The notes: generated by a model not told the origin, from the sequence alone. Numbered from the stretch's first letter, positions 19,059 to 28,225 are shown. The stretch: DNA of 64,000 bases from Natronococcus pandeyae (GCF_008122205.1 NZ_PHNJ01000006.1:124001-188000), one strand, 5' to 3'. A program made the numbers and translations.

Positions 19059-19100
19059 CTCGCATCTCCGTTCTCGGTCGCTGCCGGACGCATCGCCGAC

Positions 19101-19142
19101 CCCCGTCACGAGTCCGGTGAACCCCGTCACGAGTCCGGTGAA
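19101..19142. repeat. Tandem duplication of a 21-bp unit
   Basis: Two perfect adjacent copies of a 21-bp unit (starting CCCCGTCACGAGTCC) lie just after the amylase gene. There is no coding role. Confidence 0.8.
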
Positions 19143-19234
19143 GCACCGTCGTGCCCGCGCTTTCCGGCCCGGTCGGTCAGGCTGGGCGCGATAACAGGGT
19201 GTCATGGAATACGTCTCACACCCACGCCTGATGA

Positions 19235-19573
19235 TTAGTAGGGATAATCACCACAGTTGAGATCGTATGGTAACCATACGTCTTGTTCTACATCATTAAC
19301 CCAACTAAATCCAGATAAACGAATCCCCCATTCGATGTCCGCTTCAATTTCAATGATTCGAGTAGAACCTCCACAGTTATCATTATATTTGGCAGCAGTT
19401 CCTATTTCAAATTCTGCCGAATATTTTGCGGAATCACCACTAGAAGATAATGCCTCCCATTGGTGATGCGTTCGTTGATCGCCAGTCGTTGTTCGTTCTG
19501 TTAATTCCGACTCTTCCATTGTCAGACTGGTTTCATAACCAATGGTCGCAGAGGGGTTGCGAGACAAATTCAA
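19235..19573 (-). CDS. C-terminal fragment of the Tat-secreted protein, separated by a frameshift
   Basis: This 112-residue frame has only a TTG at its head, but it can be extended upstream in frame to read FKNSQAEIGLNLSRN. That follows directly on the end of the neighbouring Tat-signal ORF once a single base is restored near 19600. The fragment is rich in alternating polar and hydrophobic residues (beta-strand-like) and has two Cys residues (NCGG and NCGDYPY). AT-rich codon use matches the N-terminal part and differs from the surrounding core genes. It is best read as the second half of one approximately 395-aa exported protein. No family is recognised with confidence. Confidence 0.55.
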   Translation of the reverse strand: MNLSRNPSATIGYETSLTMEESELTERTTTGDQRTHHQWEALSSSGDSAKYSAEFEIGTAAKYNDNCGGSTRIIEIEADIEWGIRLSGFSWVNDVEQDVWLPYDLNCGDYPY

Positions 19574-20415
19574 ACCGATTTCGGCCTGCGAGTTCTTGAA
19601 CCTTCTGAGGTATTACCGGATGGATCAAGCCCGGTAACATCTCCTTCGCTATTTCCACCCTGATTCCAGTCGTGATAAATGTGGGCTTCTTTATTTCGCC
19701 AACCTGTATGGACACTGTTGTCGTCCTTACAATATTCATCATTACCATCTAGACAATGTTCACGACCAGCTTCAAGCCGTACTCCTGTCCGCGCAGCAAT
19801 CCGTTCATCGTCCCAGTTACTCCTCACTCTATTTTGGAATATAACCTTGCCGGGGCGAGCATCACTTGTGTAGTCACTTCCAGTTCTTTCAGCTTCCCAA
19901 TGAACAGTGTCGTTTGCTACGCTATCCCAATCTGTCCAATCGATGTCCCAATCTTGTGCAGACACATCGTTAGAACTTATAGATTCGACAGCGGCATCCT
20001 CTAAGTACTCATCAGCTTTTTCTGTTAAACGATTTGGATCCGAAGTTGATGCCGACGGTTGAGAATCCATCCCGGAACCCACAACCACAAATTGTTCCCG
20101 AATATTTTCTCTGCTATCCGTGAATATATTGTACCCATATACCTCATCATCTTTGAACGCTTCTAAATTAAGATATGCTTCCCGTGATTTACCACGGTCA
20201 GATGTTGCAACACTACTCACAAAGTCCGTTCGTACATCTTGAATCATCCCATCCGTGATTGGCTCATCGACAGAACCTCGAAGTGTACTATAATCGCTTG
20301 GGGTTGCTTCGAGCTCGTCTGCAGAACCCGAAGTAGTTAGGAGGGCGTATCCTCCAATTACTGCACTGGTTTTCAAAATTGATCTCCGTGTCGGACCATT
20401 ACTATTTCCACTCAT
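19570..20415 (-). CDS. Tat-signal secreted protein, N-terminal part (frameshifted)
   Basis: 281 aa starting with a clear Tat signal: TRRSILKTSAVIGGYALL at residues 9-26, followed by Ala/Ser-rich sequence that suits cleavage. The mature part is acidic and polar with two Cys about residues 233 and 241 (HCLDGNDEYC). The last ten residues (RTRRPKSV) are basic and unlike the rest, whereas the adjacent frame continues smoothly into the downstream fragment, so the natural product is longer. A TATA element at 20442-20449 lies about 30 nt upstream, suggesting a leaderless transcript. GC is lower than in flanking genes, consistent with transfer. The function is unknown. Confidence 0.65.
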   Translation of the reverse strand: MSGNSNGPTRRSILKTSAVIGGYALLTTSGSADELEATPSDYSTLRGSVDEPITDGMIQDVRTDFVSSVATSDRGKSREAYLNLEAFKDDEVYGYNIFTDSRENIREQFVVVGSGMDSQPSASTSDPNRLTEKADEYLEDAAVESISSNDVSAQDWDIDWTDWDSVANDTVHWEAERTGSDYTSDARPGKVIFQNRVRSNWDDERIAARTGVRLEAGREHCLDGNDEYCKDDNSVHTGWRNKEAHIYHDWNQGGNSEGDVTGLDPSGNTSEGSRTRRPKSV

Positions 20416-20433
20416 ATTACAATTATATATTGA

Positions 20434-20686
20434 TTAGTTAGAATATAAGTTTTTCTTTCTATTTGATATTATCCAATTCAGTACCCCCTCAGACAGTTCT
20501 CGGCTATTGAGCGCTTGATTCGGTCGATTGTGATTGTAATAGTATCTGAACCAACTGAGCCAGCGCCATACACTGGTTAGACTGTCCCCCGCGGCGGGAC
20601 GCCGCCTCTGGAGAGGTCGTTCGGAGAATTCTGTGAGATGGTTGTTCACGCTGCCTGGACAGCCCTTGGTGTCCGCAGGGCTGTCT
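20434..20686 (-). mobile_element. Transposase C-terminal remnant
   Basis: The frame ending at 20434 reads WRWLSWFRYYYNHNRPNQAL. This is the C-terminal signature of DDE transposases of the type found in many haloarchaeal insertion sequences, where the YYN-RPNQAL motif closes the catalytic domain. Only about 80 residues remain, and no DDE triad or intact start is present. The family cannot be fixed from this piece (IS6-like or related). It marks the island as a former insertion site. Confidence 0.6.
20658..20685. repeat. 9-bp inverted repeat hairpin
   Basis: GACAGCCCT and AGGGCTGTC are separated by 10 nt, a perfect hairpin at the edge of the transposase remnant. It could be a palindromic relic of the element or an RNA hairpin. 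Confidence 0.5.
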
Positions 20687-20821
20687 CAGTGAATCAACCA
20701 CTGGTCAAGATATTCGATTGCGCTGTCGCCTGCCTCCCCAAGTTCGAGCGTCCCGTAGCGTGTGCTCCAAGCCCGTTTGGTGCTGCTCACCGTGTCACGT
20801 GTGATTTCAGAACACAACCAG

Positions 20822-20995
20822 CTATTCGGACAAAAAGTGCTGGAGACCGATAGCGACGAGCGTGATCAGCACACCCACCCAGATCAGGAGGTAGCCCGGC
20901 CCCTCAGGGGTAGGGCCAATTTCCCGGAGAATCAGATCGATTGCAGCGACTATCGAAATTTGAAAGCCGAGTATTCCGAGTAATACCTCATCCAT
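20822..20995 (-). CDS. Hidden 57-aa membrane protein
   Basis: The ATG at 20995 opens a 57-codon frame encoding MDEVLLGILGFQISIVAAID, then a charged turn LILREIGPTPEGPG, then YLLIWVGVLITLVAIGLQHF and a TAG at 20822. Two hydrophobic helices flank a short polar loop, a hairpin membrane protein. It lies in the same AT-richer island and on the same strand as the Tat-secreted protein downstream, so a partnership is conceivable. There is no homology I recognise. Confidence 0.55.
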   Translation of the reverse strand: MDEVLLGILGFQISIVAAIDLILREIGPTPEGPGYLLIWVGVLITLVAIGLQHFLSE

Positions 20996-21469
20996 ATTTG
21001 AAATAATATGAGTATACCGTTAAAATAGTTGCTATTATATTTGACTAGTCACTCGGGTAGAATATCACGAGTCCGCTTATCGAAGTTTTTTGCCTCTGTC
21101 GTATCCTTCCTATGGGTCGAAATACATTCTCGAAAGTACACTGGAAGGTGAGGGTGTCATAGAACTCTTATCACACCGTGATGATTCTTCCCGGTTGTCT
21201 CCGCGTTCGTGGTTGGTGACCGCAGCGACGAGGCGCAGACACAACGCAAGGAATGCCTGGCTCGTCCATGCGCGTGTACAAGCGTTCTTTGGACTCTGTC
21301 TCCGAATGATCGTCGCAATCACGAACTACGAACAGGGCGAAGAAAATTCGGGCCGAACGAAACTCGTGGTATGAGATGAATTGTATGACACCCTCCGCAA
21401 TAAAGAAACCTCGAGCACGTCCTTTCCAGTTCTCGAGTATTTATGATGCGTGATTACGAACGTAAAGGT
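20996..21469. other. Intergenic region without recognisable gene
   Basis: The first 100 nt are AT-rich and likely hold the promoter of the 57-aa membrane protein. The remaining frames (plus-strand 21090-21374, minus-strand 21110-21322) are Arg/Ser-rich and overlap each other with no family resemblance. They may be decayed mobile DNA. A TATA-like TATTTATGATG precedes the quinone reductase gene. Confidence 0.45.
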
Positions 21470-22441
21470 ATGAAAGCCATCGAGGTAACGGAGTACGGCG
21501 ACAGCGATCGACTCGAGTTCGTCGACCGCGACCTGCCAGAACCGGGCCCCGGCGAGGTTCGACTCGAGGTCGAAGCTGCGGGCATCAACTTCGCGGACGT
21601 CATGCAACGGCGGGGCGTCTACCCGGGCGGTCCGGAGGCGCCGTACGTTCCCGGACTCGAAGCCGCGGGGACGATCGACGCGACCGGGGAGGGCGTCGGC
21701 CTCGACGAGGGCGACCGCGTCGTCGGAATGCTCAACGGCGGCGGTTACGCGGAGTACGTCACCGCGGACGCCCAGATGCTCTTTCCGATCCCGGACGGAA
21801 TGAGCTTCGAGGAGGCCGCGGGCTTTCCCGTCCAGTACCTCACCGCCCACAGTTGCCTGTTCGAGTGGGGCGGACTCGAGGAGGACGAGACGGTGCTGAT
21901 CCAGGCCGCAGCGGGCGGCGTCGGCACTGCCGCGGTCCAGTTGGCGTCAAACGCCGGCGCGGAGGTATTCGGCACCGCGAGCACCGAGGAGAAACTCGAC
22001 CTCGCCGCCGACCTCGGCTGTGATCATCCGATCAACTACACCGAGACGGACTTCCGAGAGGTCGTCGACGAGGAAACCGACGGCGAAGGCGTCGATCTCG
22101 TCCTGGAGAGCGTCGGCGACGACGTCTTCGAGCGGAGTCTCGACGCTATGAAACACTTCGGGCGGATGGTCACCTACGGCGTCGCCAGCGGCGTCCCCGC
22201 GAGCGCCGAGAACAGGCGCCTGCTCTTCGAGAACAAGACCGTGAAAGGGTTCCACCTCGGCCAGGCCTCCTACCACGATCCGAGCAAGATCATGAAGGCC
22301 GTTCCCGAACTCACGCAGGGGCTGACGAGCGGCGACCTCGAGATCATTCTCGGCGAGTCGTTCGCGCTCGAAGACGCGGCCGAGGCCCACCAGTACATAG
22401 AGGACCGCAAGAGCTCCGGAAAAGTGCTGTTGAAGCCCTGA
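21470..22441 (+). CDS. Zinc-independent NADPH:quinone oxidoreductase family protein (MDR)
   Basis: A 323-aa medium-chain dehydrogenase. The N-terminal GroES-like domain carries the family motif AAGINFADVMQRRGVY (about residues 36-51), followed by PGLEAAGTI. The Rossmann motif AAAGGVGTAAVQLA is at about 142-155. The Cys/His zinc ligands of alcohol dehydrogenases are absent, as expected for quinone reductases. It reduces quinones or activated alkenes with NADPH. The start at MKAIEVTEYG (21470) is chosen over an upstream ATG at 21443, since homology begins there. Confidence 0.92.
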   Translation: MKAIEVTEYGDSDRLEFVDRDLPEPGPGEVRLEVEAAGINFADVMQRRGVYPGGPEAPYVPGLEAAGTIDATGEGVGLDEGDRVVGMLNGGGYAEYVTADAQMLFPIPDGMSFEEAAGFPVQYLTAHSCLFEWGGLEEDETVLIQAAAGGVGTAAVQLASNAGAEVFGTASTEEKLDLAADLGCDHPINYTETDFREVVDEETDGEGVDLVLESVGDDVFERSLDAMKHFGRMVTYGVASGVPASAENRRLLFENKTVKGFHLGQASYHDPSKIMKAVPELTQGLTSGDLEIILGESFALEDAAEAHQYIEDRKSSGKVLLKP

Positions 22442-22534
22442 GCTAATCGAACGGACGTTCAGTCACGCAGCCGGTACCGCACCGATCGGTCCGAAAGCCG
22501 TTTCGAGCCGTGTTCGCCGGCAACTTGCGGGAAT

Positions 22535-22855
22535 TTACTCGTCGTCGTTCTCGTCGTTGCCGTTTTCATCGTCGCCGTTCTCGTTCTCACCGTTCTCGTC
22601 GTCGAGACCCTCACTACCGCCGATATCGTCGTCGCCGTTCTCGTCGTCCTCGTCGTTAGTCTCGGCTGTCTCGTTGCCGTTCTCGCCGACCTCGTCTCCC
22701 TCCTCGCCGAGTCTGTCGTCGTCATCGTCCGCCGTTTCGTCGGTGGGTTCCTGCTCCTCGGCCTCCTCCCCCTCGTCGTCCAAACAGCCGGCAATCGATC
22801 CGACCGCTCCGGCGGCAGCGACAGTCAACAGCCGTCGACGGCTTTTGTCAATCAT
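22535..22855 (-). CDS. Acidic lipoprotein with Tat/lipobox signal
   Basis: A 106-aa protein beginning MIDKSRRRLLTVAAAGAVG and ending its signal at a lipobox, SIAGC, with Cys24 as the lipidation site. Paired arginines before the hydrophobic stretch indicate Tat export, common for haloarchaeal lipoproteins. The mature part is a low-complexity Asp/Glu/Asn/Gly tail with DENGDDENGN-type repeats, presumably disordered at the cell surface. The function is unknown. The DNA repeat resembles the acidic tract at the left edge of the window. Confidence 0.75.
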   Translation of the reverse strand: MIDKSRRRLLTVAAAGAVGSIAGCLDDEGEEAEEQEPTDETADDDDDRLGEEGDEVGENGNETAETNDEDDENGDDDIGGSEGLDDENGENENGDDENGNDENDDE

Positions 22856-22956
22856 CGGGATGATCGTCGTTACCCGCTGGTAACCGAAGTGAACTGACGT
22901 TGCGATAGCAACACGGACGATCGGAGAGCCGTCGACTCGCTGCGCTATCACGGTCC

Positions 22957-23466
22957 TCAACAGTTCGACGGGAAGGTGACGTCCCACTCGAGCACGTGAT
23001 CCGCGAAGTCGGCCTCGTCGAGCGGTTCGCCACCGACGAACCGGAACTCGCCGATAACCGTGTCTCCCTCGAGGATTCCGGGGAGCCAGAGCTGGTCGTC
23101 CTCCCACATCTGGTCGTAGGGAACGTCGTCGACGGCGACCCACTCCGGACGCGCCTCCTCCGACGCCCGCGGCTCGCCCGCGAACGTCCGGGCACGGAAC
23201 ACGTGACAGAACGTGTGAGCCTCGTCGTCGAGCACGAACGAGAGTTCACCCACCTTCTCGAGGTCGGCCGGATCGACCTCGAGGCCGACCTCCTCGCGCG
23301 TCTCGCGGACGGCACACTCGCGAGGCGTCTCGCCGTCCTCGAGCTTCCCGCCGGGGCCGTTGTACCACCCCTCACCGAGGCCGCGGCGTTTCTCGATCAG
23401 GAGCACCTCGTCGTCGCAATCACTGCTTCCGTCACGGAGCAGAAAGCAGAGCGTCGCCTCGATCAT
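22957..23466 (-). CDS. Nudix hydrolase (MutT/8-oxo-dGTPase-like)
   Basis: A 169-aa protein with the Nudix box beginning GGKLEDGETPRECAVRETRE and ending EVG (about residues 39-61), matching Gx5Ex7REUxEExGU. The ATLCFLLRD start and the WYNGPGGK segment match the MTH1-like branch that cleans oxidised dNTPs. It lies just downstream of the helicase/nuclease operon on the same strand (gap 48 nt), which would suit a DNA-repair theme, but co-transcription is inference. Confidence 0.9.
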   Translation of the reverse strand: MIEATLCFLLRDGSSDCDDEVLLIEKRRGLGEGWYNGPGGKLEDGETPRECAVRETREEVGLEVDPADLEKVGELSFVLDDEAHTFCHVFRARTFAGEPRASEEARPEWVAVDDVPYDQMWEDDQLWLPGILEGDTVIGEFRFVGGEPLDEADFADHVLEWDVTFPSNC

Positions 23467-23514
23467 ACCGTCGCGTTCGTCCGGAGTTAAATAAACGCGT
23501 TCGATCGTCGACCG

Positions 23515-26500
23515 TCAGTCGTCGTCCGCGGGCTCGGCGTACTCGTCGGGTGCACAGCCCAGCGACCGGTGCGGACAGAATCGACAGTGCGCCCCAGGGG
23601 TGGTCTCGCGGTAGGACGGGTCGTCGACCGCCTCGAGCGTCTCGTGGACCGACGCCCACGCCGGTAGCTCGTCGGGATCGAAGAGGTCGACGCGAGGGCC
23701 GTCGACCGCGCCGACGTAGACGTAGCCGACGGCCGAGACGGGTTCGTCGAACCGCCGGCGGCAGGCGCGGGCGTACAGCGTGAGCTGTGAGGCGTCGACG
23801 GCGTCGATGCGATCTGCGGTCGCCTTGTAGTCGAGGACGGCGAGGCCGCCTCCGTTCCCGTCGGTCCCGCCAGCCAGGGGAAGCCGTCGAACCGAGTCCA
23901 CGTAGCCGACGACGTCGCCGGTGACGCCGTCGACGTCTTCCAGCGTGAACGGCAACTCCGCGGCGAGTGCGTCCCAGTCGGCGACCGGCCAGTCGTACCC
24001 CGGCGCCGTCGCCTCGAAGTAGCGATCCACGCAGGCGAGGACGGCCTCGCGGTGCTCGAGCAGATCCCGCGCGGTGAGCTGTCGAACGGCGGCCTCGCGC
24101 CACTCCGCTCGCGTCTCGTACTCCTGGTGGAACGCCTCCTCGGCGACGTCGTGGAAGACGGAGCCGACGACCCGTGCACCGAGACTGGGCTCGGTCCCCA
24201 CGTCTCGGATCGCCCCTTCCTGGTCGCCGGTGACGACCGGGTCGTCGACCGCTCGCACGACGTGATCGAGGTAGTGTTTGCGCGGACAGCTGTCGTGGGT
24301 CTCCATCGCCGTGTAACTGTGGCGCATCGCGATCGGGAGTTCACCGGCGGTAGAGAGCGCCTCGACCGGGAACCGGACGGTCTCCGCGGACAGGGCGGAC
24401 GGTCGTCGACCGCCGGGCACCCGACGTCGCGGTTCGACCTCGCCGCGAGCGTGACTCGCCGCGTCCGCCGCCGGGAGCAGGCTTCCGTCCCGGAGCAGCC
24501 GACCGAGCCGGTGGACCGTCTCGATCGCCTCGCGGGTCTCGAGCGGTTCGACGGGTCGGTCGTCGTAGCCGGCGTAGTAGGTGATCGTTCCCGGCCGCTC
24601 GTCGGCGGCGAGCGCGACCTCGTCGGTCCGGTCCACGACGGTCCGCGGGTACGTCTCGCGCACTCGGTCGAAGCTCTCGGTCAGCGTCGACCAGAGATCC
24701 ATCCGCTGGCCGGTCACCGACCAGTCGATCGACGGCGCGAGACAGGCTTCCGCGGTCGAGGCCGCGAGTTCGGTCTCGTCGCCGTCGTACTCGTACTCGG
24801 AGCCGAACAGGAAGAGGTGGTTCTCCGCCCGGGTGAGCGCGACGTGGAGCACGCGCCACTCCTCGCCGACGGTCTCGGCCGCGAGATCGGCGAGCAGGGG
24901 CGACTCGACGTCGTCGTCGAGCGTCGCGGCGAGCAGCCGGTAGCGGGCGCGCTCGGCGTAGTCGCCGTCGACGCACCACTCCTCGTCGGAGAGGTAGGGA
25001 GCGAGCACGGTGTCGAACTCGAGGCCTTTCGCCTGGTGGACCGTCATCACGTCGACGCCGTCGGTCGACTGTGTACCCCGGGTTCGGTCGCTCTCGCCAC
25101 CGCGGAGTGTCCCCTCGAGCGCGTCGACGACCTCCACTGAGAGCGTCTGGACCACGGTCTCGGGATCGTACCGCTCGACGAACCGTTCGATCCGCTCCAG
25201 GTTGGCTCGCTCCTCGTTCGTGAGGAACCACTCGAGCCGGGTGAGTTCGCGAAACCGGGCGAGAAAGCCCGAGAGCGGGTAGACATCGCGCAGCGTCTCG
25301 AGTTGCTCGAGGTGGTCCCGGGCCCGCTCGAGTCGGTCACCCGCCTCGAGCGCATCGCTGTCGACGTCGAAGACGGCGTCGTACAGCGAGCCCGACTGCC
25401 CCTGGAGGGTCGCGAGATCTCCTTCCGGGAGCCGGTAGCGGTAGAGGAGGACGCGCCGGAGGTGGGCGTCCGCAGCCGGATCGACCAGCACGCGAAGATA
25501 CGAGAGGAGCGTCCGGATGCCAGGCGAGATTTCGCCGCGCGGGGAGCCCGAAATCTCGTAGGGAATCTGCCGTTCCCGGAGTTCGTCTGCGACCGCCTGG
25601 GCGTGTCGGTTGGTTCGAACGATGACCGCGACGTCCGCGAGCGCCCGCTGTGGGACGTTCTCGCACGCTCCGTTGAGGAGTCGCGAGACGGTCGTCGCGA
25701 CCTGCTCGGCAGTCGAGGGAGCGATCTCGTCGCTCTCGATCTTCACGACTCGATCCGGCGGCTCTTCTTCGTCGTACGCGCCCGGCGTCCGGCCGTCCTC
25801 CCGGAGCGTCTTCGCGGACTGCGGTCCGTAGTCGCAGTGATTCGTCAGGTCGAGGATCTCCTGCCGTGATCGGAAGTTGAGTTCGAGTTCGATCCCCCGA
25901 TGGTCGCCGTAGGTCTCCGCGAGCCGATCCAGCCCCTCCCGGTCGGTGCCGCGCCAGCCGTATATCGCCTGGTCCTTGTCGCCGATCGCCAGCAGGTCGG
26001 GCCGGTCGGAGCCGGCCGTCAGCTCGGTGATGAGCGAGAACTGCGTCTCGTCGGTGTCCTGGAACTCGTCGCAGTAGACCTGTTCCCACTGGCCCGTGAT
26101 CTCGTCTGCGACGACGTCGTCGTCCAGCAGTTGCGTCGCTGTCCGCACCAGTTCGTCGAAGTCGAAGACGCGTTCCTCCTCGAGGTAGGCGTGGTAATCC
26201 GCGTACACCTCGGTGTAGTGGCGGGCGAGTCGGAGGAACTCGACGTAGTGTTTCAGGCGGCCGAACGGCGTCTGCTCGATGCGGCCGGTCGCCGTCCCCC
26301 AGATCTGATTGCCGAACAGCGCCCGCGGCAGGTGTTTCGTGGTCGGTTCCTCGAGCGAGAGGGCGTCGATCGTGTTCGTCACGCAGGTCTGGAGGACGCG
26401 CAGGTAGCGGTCGACGTCCTGGACCACGTCGTCCTCGCGGAACGGCGCCGGGGCCTCGGCGATCTTCTCCCGACAGTAGGTGAGCAGCGTGCCGTACTCG

Positions 26501-27189
26501 ACCAGCGACTCGCGGGCGGCGTCGGCGTGCTCATCCTGGTTGAAAAAGCGCAGCGCCTCGTTGTCGAAGGAAAGCTCCTCGTCGGCGGTGCGCTCGAGCC
26601 AGAGGACGAACTCGTTACACAGTTCGAGCGTGCGAACGTCGGGCAACCGCTGGCGGAGTTCGTCGGGCATGACGTCCTCCTGGCTCATCGCCTGGACGAA
26701 TCGGTCGACGGAGTCGGCGAACTCGGCCGGTGAGCCGTCACCCCTCGTCGAGGCCGCGAAATCGTACTCGTGTTCGGCGAGGAGCCGGCCGACGATCCGG
26801 CGGCGCTTTCGTTCGGTGACGACCTCGAACTCGGGCGAGTAGCCGAGGTAGTAGGCGTACTCGCTAACGAGGCGGTAACAGAGAGAGTGGTAGGTGGAGA
26901 CGTCGATCGCCGCCGCGGCCTCGGGGTCGAGTCGCTCGGTGACCGCCTCCCGGATGCTGGCCGCGGCCTCGTTGGCGAACGTCACCACCAGCACGTCGTC
27001 CGGGTCGACGGCGTCGCGCTCGATGGCTCGCTCGAGTCGCATGAGCATCGTCGTCGTCTTCCCGGTTCCGGCCCCCGCGTCGACGGAGGTACAGGCCCGC
27101 CGGCTGTCGATGACCGCGCGCTGGTTGCCCCGCGGCTCGAGTTCCTCGGGAACGTCGTCGGGCACACCGGGGGCATCGGGATCACCCAT
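23515..27189 (-). CDS. UvrD/Rep-type helicase fused to an Fe-S PD-(D/E)XK nuclease (AddA-like)
   Basis: A 1224-aa DNA motor-nuclease. The superfamily 1A helicase part has Walker A AGAGTGKTT (about residues 38-46), motif II DEFQDTD (from 374), GDKDQAIYGWRG, and late motifs including VMTVHQAKGLEFDTV and WRVLHVALTRAENHLFLFG. The C-terminal RecB-family nuclease has LDYKAT (Asp1120, Lys1122). Cys968 together with Cys1202, Cys1205 and Cys1211 forms the one-plus-three pattern that holds a 4Fe-4S cluster in AddB/Cas4-type nucleases. The start at 27189 (MGDPDAPG) overlaps the previous gene by 8 nt. Probable role: double-strand break end processing with the two upstream products. Confidence 0.92.
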   Translation of the reverse strand: MGDPDAPGVPDDVPEELEPRGNQRAVIDSRRACTSVDAGAGTGKTTTMLMRLERAIERDAVDPDDVLVVTFANEAAASIREAVTERLDPEAAAAIDVSTYHSLCYRLVSEYAYYLGYSPEFEVVTERKRRRIVGRLLAEHEYDFAASTRGDGSPAEFADSVDRFVQAMSQEDVMPDELRQRLPDVRTLELCNEFVLWLERTADEELSFDNEALRFFNQDEHADAARESLVEYGTLLTYCREKIAEAPAPFREDDVVQDVDRYLRVLQTCVTNTIDALSLEEPTTKHLPRALFGNQIWGTATGRIEQTPFGRLKHYVEFLRLARHYTEVYADYHAYLEEERVFDFDELVRTATQLLDDDVVADEITGQWEQVYCDEFQDTDETQFSLITELTAGSDRPDLLAIGDKDQAIYGWRGTDREGLDRLAETYGDHRGIELELNFRSRQEILDLTNHCDYGPQSAKTLREDGRTPGAYDEEEPPDRVVKIESDEIAPSTAEQVATTVSRLLNGACENVPQRALADVAVIVRTNRHAQAVADELRERQIPYEISGSPRGEISPGIRTLLSYLRVLVDPAADAHLRRVLLYRYRLPEGDLATLQGQSGSLYDAVFDVDSDALEAGDRLERARDHLEQLETLRDVYPLSGFLARFRELTRLEWFLTNEERANLERIERFVERYDPETVVQTLSVEVVDALEGTLRGGESDRTRGTQSTDGVDVMTVHQAKGLEFDTVLAPYLSDEEWCVDGDYAERARYRLLAATLDDDVESPLLADLAAETVGEEWRVLHVALTRAENHLFLFGSEYEYDGDETELAASTAEACLAPSIDWSVTGQRMDLWSTLTESFDRVRETYPRTVVDRTDEVALAADERPGTITYYAGYDDRPVEPLETREAIETVHRLGRLLRDGSLLPAADAASHARGEVEPRRRVPGGRRPSALSAETVRFPVEALSTAGELPIAMRHSYTAMETHDSCPRKHYLDHVVRAVDDPVVTGDQEGAIRDVGTEPSLGARVVGSVFHDVAEEAFHQEYETRAEWREAAVRQLTARDLLEHREAVLACVDRYFEATAPGYDWPVADWDALAAELPFTLEDVDGVTGDVVGYVDSVRRLPLAGGTDGNGGGLAVLDYKATADRIDAVDASQLTLYARACRRRFDEPVSAVGYVYVGAVDGPRVDLFDPDELPAWASVHETLEAVDDPSYRETTPGAHCRFCPHRSLGCAPDEYAEPADDD

Positions 27190-28225
27190 CGAAGCGCACC
27201 TCCGTCGAGAGATAGTCCTGACAGCAGACGGTGTAGCCACAGTTCGGACAGGCGTGGCGCTCGATCTGGTCCCACCGTGCGCTCGGATCGAACGATCCCG
27301 CGATAACGTCGCCGGCGACGTCGTCGAGTCGGGAGTCGACCGTCTCGTTGCGGTGCTCGTGGGTCATTCCGTAGGTGTGGTGATCGATGTAGACGTCGGT
27401 CAGGTCGATCGACTCGAGCGTCGTCTCGACGGTGTTCTGTACCCAGTTGACCGCGGTCCCCGACCGGTCGGCGAGCGGAATCCGGACGTAGCGGCAGGTC
27501 CGATCCCCGAGATCGAGGTCGTCGCGCAGGTTTCGGAGGCCGTCGAGGACGACGGCCGTCTCGAAGAGCGCGCCGACGACCCGTGGTTCGAACGCCTCCG
27601 CGTCGGGATCAAAGTGGTCGACGAACAGGCCGGCGACGTCTCCCTCCCACTCCGACCGGTAGCGCAGGAGGCCGAGCGGCGCGAGCGTCGGTACGAATCG
27701 GACACCCACGAGTGCGGCGCCGTCGCCGTAGACGTAGTCGACGGGCGCATCGATTCGAACGCGATCCGGGTTCGAGTTCGTCTCCCCCTCGGTCGCCCCG
27801 GGGAGCGAGCGCGTACTCGCGAGCGGCAGTTCCGGCCCGACGAACTCGCCGTCGGGAGCCGCCTCCTCGAGGCGATCGATCCCCGCTGCGTGATCGGCGC
27901 CGAAACGGTCGAGGTACGCCTCGAGAGTCGCCTCGAGGATCGCTAGTTCGTGGCGGCGCTGGGCCCGCGAGTGGAACCGCTCGTCGTGTCCGCGCCACAG
28001 CTCCGAAAGCCGGTCCGAGGCGGTGGCCTCGAGTGCTCTGGGCTCCGTCTTCCCGCGCCGCAACGCGTCGCAGATGACCGTCCGCAGGAGGTCGACGCGG
28101 CCGCGCGTCGGCCGCTCGTCGTCGCTGTCCTCGAGGTCGTGGACCTGAGCGAACTCGTACCGCCGCGGACAGTGGAGGTAGGTCTCGAGACCGTCCGCCG
28201 TAAGCGTCGGGAGGTCGTCAGTCAT
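27182..28225 (-). CDS. PD-(D/E)XK-fold protein with Fe-S cysteines, middle gene of AddAB-like operon
   Basis: 347 aa. Cys19 (YLHCPRRYEF) and a C-terminal cluster Cys326/Cys329/Cys334/Cys335 (HACPNCGYTVCC) reproduce the Cas4/AddB arrangement of one N-terminal and three C-terminal cysteines around an Fe-S cluster. The expected central D-x-K strand is altered: the segment following APVDYVYGDG reads ALVGVRF. Catalytic residues may therefore be lost and the protein may be structural or DNA-binding. It overlaps the upstream gene by 8 nt and the downstream helicase gene by 8 nt, implying strict co-expression and a common complex. Confidence 0.75.
   Translation of the reverse strand: MTDDLPTLTADGLETYLHCPRRYEFAQVHDLEDSDDERPTRGRVDLLRTVICDALRRGKTEPRALEATASDRLSELWRGHDERFHSRAQRRHELAILEATLEAYLDRFGADHAAGIDRLEEAAPDGEFVGPELPLASTRSLPGATEGETNSNPDRVRIDAPVDYVYGDGAALVGVRFVPTLAPLGLLRYRSEWEGDVAGLFVDHFDPDAEAFEPRVVGALFETAVVLDGLRNLRDDLDLGDRTCRYVRIPLADRSGTAVNWVQNTVETTLESIDLTDVYIDHHTYGMTHEHRNETVDSRLDDVAGDVIAGSFDPSARWDQIERHACPNCGYTVCCQDYLSTEVRFDG

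Noticed and set aside
21090-21374. Plus-strand 94-codon frame before the quinone reductase
   Set aside because: Overlaps a minus-strand frame of equal quality, has low-complexity composition and no recognisable domain.
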